From CAG-390 sp045541375 (lineage in GTDB: Bacteria; Bacillota; Clostridia; Oscillospirales; CAG-272): a stretch of DNA of 5,611 nt. The stretch is from assembly GCA_045541375.1 (NCBI GenBank), contig JAZQJB010000018.1, positions 1-5,611 of the forward strand, in the 5' to 3' direction. Made by a program: the position numbers and the translations under genes. Positions 4,731 through 5,611 of this stretch are shown here, piece after piece (position 1 is the first letter of the stretch; each line of letters opens with the position of its first letter). The notes under the pieces were generated by a model. It did not search any database, was not told the DNA's origin, and saw only the letters and a list, made by a program, of their open reading frames with translations.

Positions 4731-5525
4731 ATGATCAGAGTAACTATCTGGAATGAATTCAGACACGAAAAGACCAACGAGACCTGCAAGGCTATCTATC
4801 CGAACGGTCTGCACGCCACAATTGGCGAATTTCTTTCAAAGAACGATGACATCGAAGTAACTCTTGCCGCGCTCGACGACCCCGATCAGGGTCTGACGGA
4901 CGAGGTGCTTAACAACACCGACGTTCTCATCTGGTGGGGACACATGGCTCACGGAGAGGTAAACGATGCCCTCGTGACCAAGATCCAGCGCCGCGTTTAT
5001 ATGGGCAAGATGGGCTTCATCGCTCTCCATTCCGCGCATCATTCGAAGCCCTTCCGCGCGATCGTCGGCACAATGGGCAACCTCACCTGGGGACGCGAGC
5101 AGAGAGAGATCATGTGGAATATGCTCCCCACTCACCCCATCGCAGCGGGCATTCCCGACAAGTTCTTCATCGAATCCGAGGAGCTTTACGCAGAGCCCTT
5201 CTTCGTTCCCCAGCCGAACGAGCTCATCTTCGGCGGTTGGTATGAGGACGGCTACATCTTCCGTTCGGGTATGACCTACCTCCGCGACGCGGGCAAGATC
5301 TTCTACTTCCAGCCCGGCCACGAGACCTGCCCCTCCTTCCATAACCCCTACGTTCAGCGCATCATCACCAACGCCGTTTACTGGGCAGCACCCATCACCC
5401 CCGGCTACGAATACAAGGACCATTGCCCCCACCACGTCGATGACTACGAAGAGCGCGTAGCCGCAGGCAAGGCAAAGAGCAACGTCACCCCCAGCGTATT
5501 CAAGCAGTTGGGATTTGAGAAATAA
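4731..5525 (+). CDS. ThuA-like (trehalose utilization) domain protein
   Basis: This is a 264-aa protein of the ThuA family, which has a class I glutamine amidotransferase-like fold. It is recognised from YPNGLHATIGEFL (24-36), DVLIWWGHMAHGEV (64-77), the GFIALHSAHHSKPF block (95-108), THPIAAGIP (134-142), EELYAEPFFVP (150-160) and the family signature GKIFYFQPGHETCPSFHNP (188-206). The position where amidotransferases keep a nucleophilic Cys reads ALHSAHHS, so amidotransferase chemistry is unlikely. In rhizobia, ThuA acts with the Gfo/Idh/MocA protein ThuB in assimilating trehalose and related disaccharides through 3-keto derivatives. The presence of a Gfo/Idh/MocA gene in this window agrees with such a role, although here it is on the opposite strand. 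The start is fixed by AAGGAG (4717-4722), 8 nt before the ATG. Length is normal. An odd His/Cys/Asp-rich stretch, HCPHHVDD (231-238), lies near the C-terminus. Whether it has its own promoter or depends on read-through from the MBL gene is unclear. Confidence 0.92.
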   Translation: MIRVTIWNEFRHEKTNETCKAIYPNGLHATIGEFLSKNDDIEVTLAALDDPDQGLTDEVLNNTDVLIWWGHMAHGEVNDALVTKIQRRVYMGKMGFIALHSAHHSKPFRAIVGTMGNLTWGREQREIMWNMLPTHPIAAGIPDKFFIESEELYAEPFFVPQPNELIFGGWYEDGYIFRSGMTYLRDAGKIFYFQPGHETCPSFHNPYVQRIITNAVYWAAPITPGYEYKDHCPHHVDDYEERVAAGKAKSNVTPSVFKQLGFEK

Positions 5526-5533
5526 TTTATACG

Positions 5534-5574
5534 AATCGCACCGCCCCAAATTCGGCGGGGGGATTTACTTTTTT
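5534..5574 (+). terminator. Probable intrinsic terminator after the ThuA gene
   Basis: AATC (5534-5537) pairs with GATT (5562-5565), and CCGCC (5541-5545) with GGCGG (5554-5558), around an eight-base loop (5546-5553). The two helices are joined by a 3x3 internal loop in which C5539 and G5560 can pair. A run of six T follows at 5569-5574. It starts 8 bp after the ThuA stop codon. The imperfect stem and slightly late T-run keep this from being certain. Confidence 0.62.
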
Positions 5575-5611
5575 AAAGGTTATTTTGCTTTTCATACTTC
5601 TATTTGAATTT

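Noticed and set aside
4836..5549. 237-aa open frame on the minus strand
   Set aside because: Antisense shadow of the ThuA gene; the plus strand has the full ThuA signature and a good ribosome binding site.
1..5611. tRNA, rRNA, CRISPR array, transposase or phage genes
   Set aside because: No cloverleaf or rRNA-like stretch, no regularly spaced repeats and no recombinase or phage-like protein is visible; the only repeats are the local hairpins.

Overview
The window looks like chromosomal DNA from an uncultured anaerobic Firmicute, probably a gut or rumen Clostridia member (Oscillospirales/Christensenellales-like). This is inference from several signs: strong AGGAGG-type ribosome binding sites, GC-rich coding sequence set against very AT-rich intergenic DNA, sigma-A-like promoters, and a gene set (Gfo/Idh/MocA dehydrogenase, xylose-isomerase-like TIM barrels, ThuA) typical of fibre- and glycoside-degrading Clostridia. 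Nothing in the window fixes the taxon.

There are six genes in two divergent groups around a 175-bp control region (2876-3050). The leftward group is transcribed in the order 2875-2039 (sugar phosphate isomerase/epimerase-like TIM barrel), 2023-1247 (a second, different TIM barrel of the same superfamily) and 1250-66 (Gfo/Idh/MocA NAD(P)-dependent dehydrogenase). The genes are 15 bp apart and then overlap by 4 bp (ATGA), so this is almost certainly one operon. No clear terminator follows it, so it may continue past the left edge. The rightward group is 3051-3749 (PHP-domain metal-dependent hydrolase), 3761-4546 (metallo-beta-lactamase-fold hydrolase), an intergenic stretch with three consecutive hairpins (4538-4683), and 4731-5525 (ThuA-like protein), followed by a probable terminator (5534-5574).

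The control region has a well-formed promoter in each direction: TTGAAT-17-TATAAT with an extended -10 for the leftward operon, and TTGAAA-17-TATTAT for the rightward one. A perfect 8-bp inverted repeat (TAGTATTA-N9-TAATACTA) overlaps the -10 and presumed start of the rightward promoter and is a good operator candidate. No regulator gene lies in the window.

How the genes could work together (inference): a Gfo/Idh/MocA dehydrogenase plus two xylose-isomerase-like TIM barrels is the kind of set used in oxidation/elimination routes for unusual glycosides. In those routes a sugar is oxidised to a 3-keto derivative and the C-O or C-C glycosidic bond is then cleaved by TIM-barrel proteins; levoglucosan and C-glycoside degradation are the examples I know. 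ThuA is separately known to work with a Gfo/Idh/MocA partner (ThuB) in 3-keto-disaccharide metabolism of rhizobia. The locus is therefore a plausible keto-glycoside processing cluster of unknown substrate. The PHP and MBL hydrolases have no obvious place in such a route and are the least explained part.
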